Assembly (NCBI GenBank): GCA_013398955.1
Contig: VWPU01003081.1
Coordinates: 124,001 to 188,000 of the forward strand
Direction: 5' to 3'
Source of the DNA: Callaeas wilsoni
Taxonomy: Eukaryota; Chordata; Aves; Passeriformes; Callaeidae
DNA length: 64,000 bases
Shown here: positions 60,282 through 64,000 of the stretch, piece after piece
Numbering within the stretch: the stretch's first letter is position 1
Layout: every line of letters begins with the position of its first letter
Program-made: the position numbers and the translations under genes
Notes under the pieces: generated by a model
Told to the model about the DNA's origin: nothing
Database searches by the model: none
What the model saw: the letters and a program-made list of their open reading frames with translations, nothing else

Positions 60282-63200
60282 GTTTTTAACCATCTTTAAA
60301 CCGATTATTAAAGCATTAGAACAAATTAGAGGGTTGTTACACTGACCCCCTAAATATATTTACAGCATGATTGGTGCTGGCAATCTGAGTAGCCATTAAA
60401 AGGTCCAAATACCATTTTGTTGTACAATGACTTGTGTTTTACAAACAGAAGATTTTTCTTTTCAGTTTCAAATATTTCAACAGATCACTGCCACTCTGTT
60501 GGCTGTCACTCTAGGTTATGTGCCCCTGTCCTCATCTGAGCACCTATATTGCTGCAAGCAAATTGTAGTATGTCAAGGAAGACTAGATCACTAATTACAA
60601 AGAAAAAAAAAAAAGACCATAATAAAGTGGCATCTGTTCTACTGGTGACATGCTGATGTCATGCAGATTGAATCTGACAGTGGAAAAAACAACACTAATG
60701 ATGATAGCCAAATAAAAATCTAAATAAGCCTATCTCATATAGATCGGCAGCACCAAAGAAGCTGCTTCATTATAAGAGAAGTAAAACCAAGAAGAGAGTT
60801 TCTTCAAGAGTCTGATGGTTTATCTTACAATCCTTTATTTAATCTGGAAAACTAAAGTAATAAAAACCTTATAGAAGTTTTCCATGCAAGGATGAGGCAA
60901 AAAAGGTGTAAGAAGATACTTCTTTACAACCATTGAAACTGTATTCTGGAAAAGGCTACGGAGTTAATATTTAATTAGAGGATACAGCCTGTGCATCAGT
61001 CATTACCATAAAGTCTTTTGTACATTTGTCCATCTGAAAAAGATTTTTAAAAGCCCTTTCATAAAGATGTGGAAAGGTCAGAATAATTAGGCGTGTTAAA
61101 AAAAAACTGACTCAGGGCACTTGTTCTGATTTAATCAGTACTTCATCGTGTTCCAAATCCTGCTGCTAAGAACCAGACCCTGCTCAGCTTCCCTAGTCTC
61201 TAATGTACATGGAGAAGCCAAGAAAAAATGGTGAGGTATGTCTTGCTGTTCTTATGCCCTCTGTGGCCTCAATTGTGCATAGCTGCACAAACTTAAGACC
61301 CTTTTTTTCCTAACAGTAAGGATTGTCCAGCTACATGTTTAAAGCAAGATTTACAGCAGCATAGTTAATCATAATAGAAAAACATAAGGAGGCTGTTGAC
61401 ATTGTTTAAATTGCCTGAACATAAATTCAGACGTGTCTGGGGACATGCAGAGTTACAGATTCATACTTCAGATCAACTACAGCTATGTTGAATACATGCC
61501 CATTTTTCTGCTGAAGGTGTTGTTAAAAACCATTGGCTGTTTTCATATGTGTTTTAGGTGTTTCCCCCAGACATTTATAAGGTCACTGACTAAAATACAC
61601 ACTTAAGTTCTTCACTTTCCACCAGCCTGCATTTTGCAATAACAGAACTGTAACAGAAAGGAAGCTCTTGTTAACTAAGGATTGCAGATTTGAACTTAAG
61701 TCTCCTGAAAGTGTTCTGAACATGACTCAGTAAGTTAAGAAATATCAGCATTCTTTTTTGTGTGTATTCTACATAAGACACGGAAGTACCTTATGGAATC
61801 TAGTCCATAAGATCTTTAAAGAATGACATGCTGTTGGTTATTTAAATACATAAAGAAATTTGGTGCTTATCCTGTAATTAGAAATCAGTTTTGTGAAGAT
61901 GTCGACATATGATATTTTTTGTCTCATTCTAGATTAGGGTAAATGTCACTGATAGTAGACTGAGGATTATTTTTAAATGTAGGTGTTTTTCTTCCATTCT
62001 CATCAGGACTTGAACTAGAATTTTTTTTATTGACCTGAATTACTTTTACAATGGAAAAAATAATGACAAATAATGCACTTTTGCAAAAAATTAGATGAGT
62101 GTACAGGAAAGAAGTTACATCCTTGATACCTTTGCCTGTTATATCCTAACTAATGTGGTGAGAATAATAAATGTTTTCTAGATTTCTAACTTTTGATAAA
62201 TTTTTTTTTAATGTAAGTTTTTCTCTTGATGAGAAATGTCTCAGCGCCTTTGAATTCATAAAATGCTAATAAATTAAATTCAGACATCTCTGAACACATC
62301 TTGGTGTATTTCCAAAGATGGCAATAAATGTGGCACATAAAAATCAGATTTCTCTTGCATTCCTATTGAGTAAGTTACTAGAAAGCGTTTCCCAAACCTT
62401 TATCTATCCTGTGCACTGTCAGAACACATTGTTTGTCCTAATCATGGTTTTCATACATTTGCTCAAACTCTAAGGTTCTATAGCACATACTATGTTTTAT
62501 GAACACAGTAATATTTCACATCTTGGCTATCATAATTTCATCTCCTATAAAATCAACAACTTACACTTGTAGAATCTCTTTTATTCAGGCCACAGCAATC
62601 TTGCTCATGTCTCCTAATTTGTCTTTTCCCTTGTAGAGTAATTACATTTTTGTTGAATCAATGGACATACCAAAGCGTTTGAATTTCCTAGTTTTCTCCA
62701 GAGACTCTCCATTTTCAGAAGAGCTTTCATCTTAAGTTCAATGCCAATTTCAGTAAATTTTGCTAATCTTTCAAGTTTTGTTTTGATGTCAGTCAGTCAT
62801 CAGAGGTTTATTCAGATCTACTAGCTAATCTGAGGCCAGCCGTGTTCATGTGTCAGTAGGTGGAATCTTAAAAGCAGTGTACTCTGATATCCTCACTGTA
62901 AATGTGTTTCTGTCATAAACACATCTATAACAACATAACAAGCTACATCATGCTACACTTCCTGATTTTATACATTAAAATGTCCAATACACAATGACAA
63001 AGGAAATCTGGAGTAGAAATTTAGTTTGAAAAACATTTACCACAGATTTATCCGCCTTTGGTAACAGGAGACTTGTGCCCATAACACTATTACCTAACTA
63101 AGGTCTTGGAAAATTACCACAGAGCAATACCCACTAGGAAAAGCTATTAGTATTGATAGGTCTTTATACAGCTGTATTGCTATTGATGCGAATGGGAATG

Positions 63201-64000
63201 AACCACAGTCCCAGAGCTCCTTGTGCTGGAAGGTTTTACCAGCAGAGATTAAGTGATTGACTTTCTGTTCTTCAGCATTACAACGCTATAGTGACAAAAC
63301 TGCTGCTTTTTTTTTTTTTTTTTGGTCAAACAAAAACAAGGACGGTATCATAAGGTCTTCTGATCATTCCTCTCGTTCTTACATATCTTACGCAAAGACA
63401 CTTTAAAATTAGTGGGTTTTTCTAAAGTTGGCAATGCAGAACCCAGCTCTAAATGCTAAGTACACCTTGGGGAACAGTCTGTTATGCTGTTGAATTTAAG
63501 GAAAATAAGACATAGTAGATTAAATATTTTGCGTTTGCTCTCTTCATCTATTTTGGCCTTTCACTTCTTCAGGGATCTGTCTGCATTTACACTTCCTTAC
63601 AGTGAAGAGAACTCATTTTCAACTGTGTGAAGAGCCTCTTTTCAAATTTTAGTGCAAGTAGAAATGAGTTCATATGAATGATTTGCTGTATTCATGGCAA
63701 AGCTGTGCTCTTGTTTTGGTTTGCCTCAGATGTCTCTCATCTAGAAGAACCAGCTTAAACCATCAACGTATGCAGGCCCTGAAGAACCATTAGGTCTCTC
63801 CTTTGGATATGCAGTTGATAAAATTTATGGATTATTTTCTAGCTGCACATATGTGACTGCACTGTTTGTGACAGAGAAATAAAGTGCATAGGCTAACAAT
63901 TTGTGTGTTTTTAAAATTATCTAATGAGGGACCTTCTGATTTATAAACAGTTCTTTAAGTCAGTTGTTTATTGGGATACTGTGGCTATGAGTAGCATTCA
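60279..64000. other. AT-rich intergenic DNA on the STARD13-facing side
   Basis: This is 3.7 kb with no coding exon or recognised transposon. The only simple repeat is a T-run of about 17 bases at 63307-63323. In mammals the direction upstream of RFC3 leads towards STARD13, but none of its exons is seen here. Confidence 0.5.

Noticed and set aside
1..64000. CRISPR array, operon or prokaryotic-type system
   Set aside because: There are no regularly spaced repeats, and the spliced gene and CR1 repeats show that this is avian nuclear DNA.

Overview
The window is vertebrate nuclear DNA, almost certainly from a bird. It is AT-rich and contains one confidently identified protein gene split by introns. 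Its interspersed repeats are mainly CR1 retroposons, the dominant avian LINE, recognisable from their 3' tails (ATTCTATG-type octamers next to TTCCAACC). A degraded element at about 42.05-42.14 kb joins a tRNA-Ile-like sequence to a CR1-like tail, the architecture of the tRNA-Ile SINEs described in passerines (zebra finch TguSINE1). A passerine or close relative is therefore a reasonable guess, not a demonstrated fact.

The only gene I can support fully is RFC3, the 356-residue small subunit 3 of replication factor C. It lies on the minus strand at 48803-56799 (coding part). All nine coding exons, all splice junctions and the stop codon can be read directly, and the phases join without a break. 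The start codon sits in a CpG-rich promoter at about 56.57-57.14 kb, and a poly(A) signal lies at 48671-48676. The promoter is bracketed by CR1 copies: one in intron 1 and two upstream that form an inverted pair.

The left 48.6 kb (downstream of RFC3) looks like a gene desert: unique AT-rich sequence, scattered CR1 pieces of different ages, simple repeats and a few palindromic or hairpin structures. In mammals RFC3 faces a large desert towards NBEA, so the layout agrees with conserved synteny, although no second gene is present to prove it. Two stretches on the plus strand (27504-27677 and 33498-33740) have good splice-site context and open frames. They are the best candidates for an undescribed transcript, but I recognise no protein family in them.

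The right 7 kb (upstream of RFC3) holds the CR1 pair, a complete solo LTR with a 6-bp target-site duplication (59466-59736), a GT microsatellite, and otherwise featureless AT-rich DNA.

Two single-N positions (21921 and 26079) are assembly joins. The second is flanked by a near-identical duplicated block that differs by one substitution and a 14-bp indel, which looks like two haplotypes placed side by side. I found no CRISPR array, operon, tRNA gene or rRNA gene, and no evidence of an exotic system.
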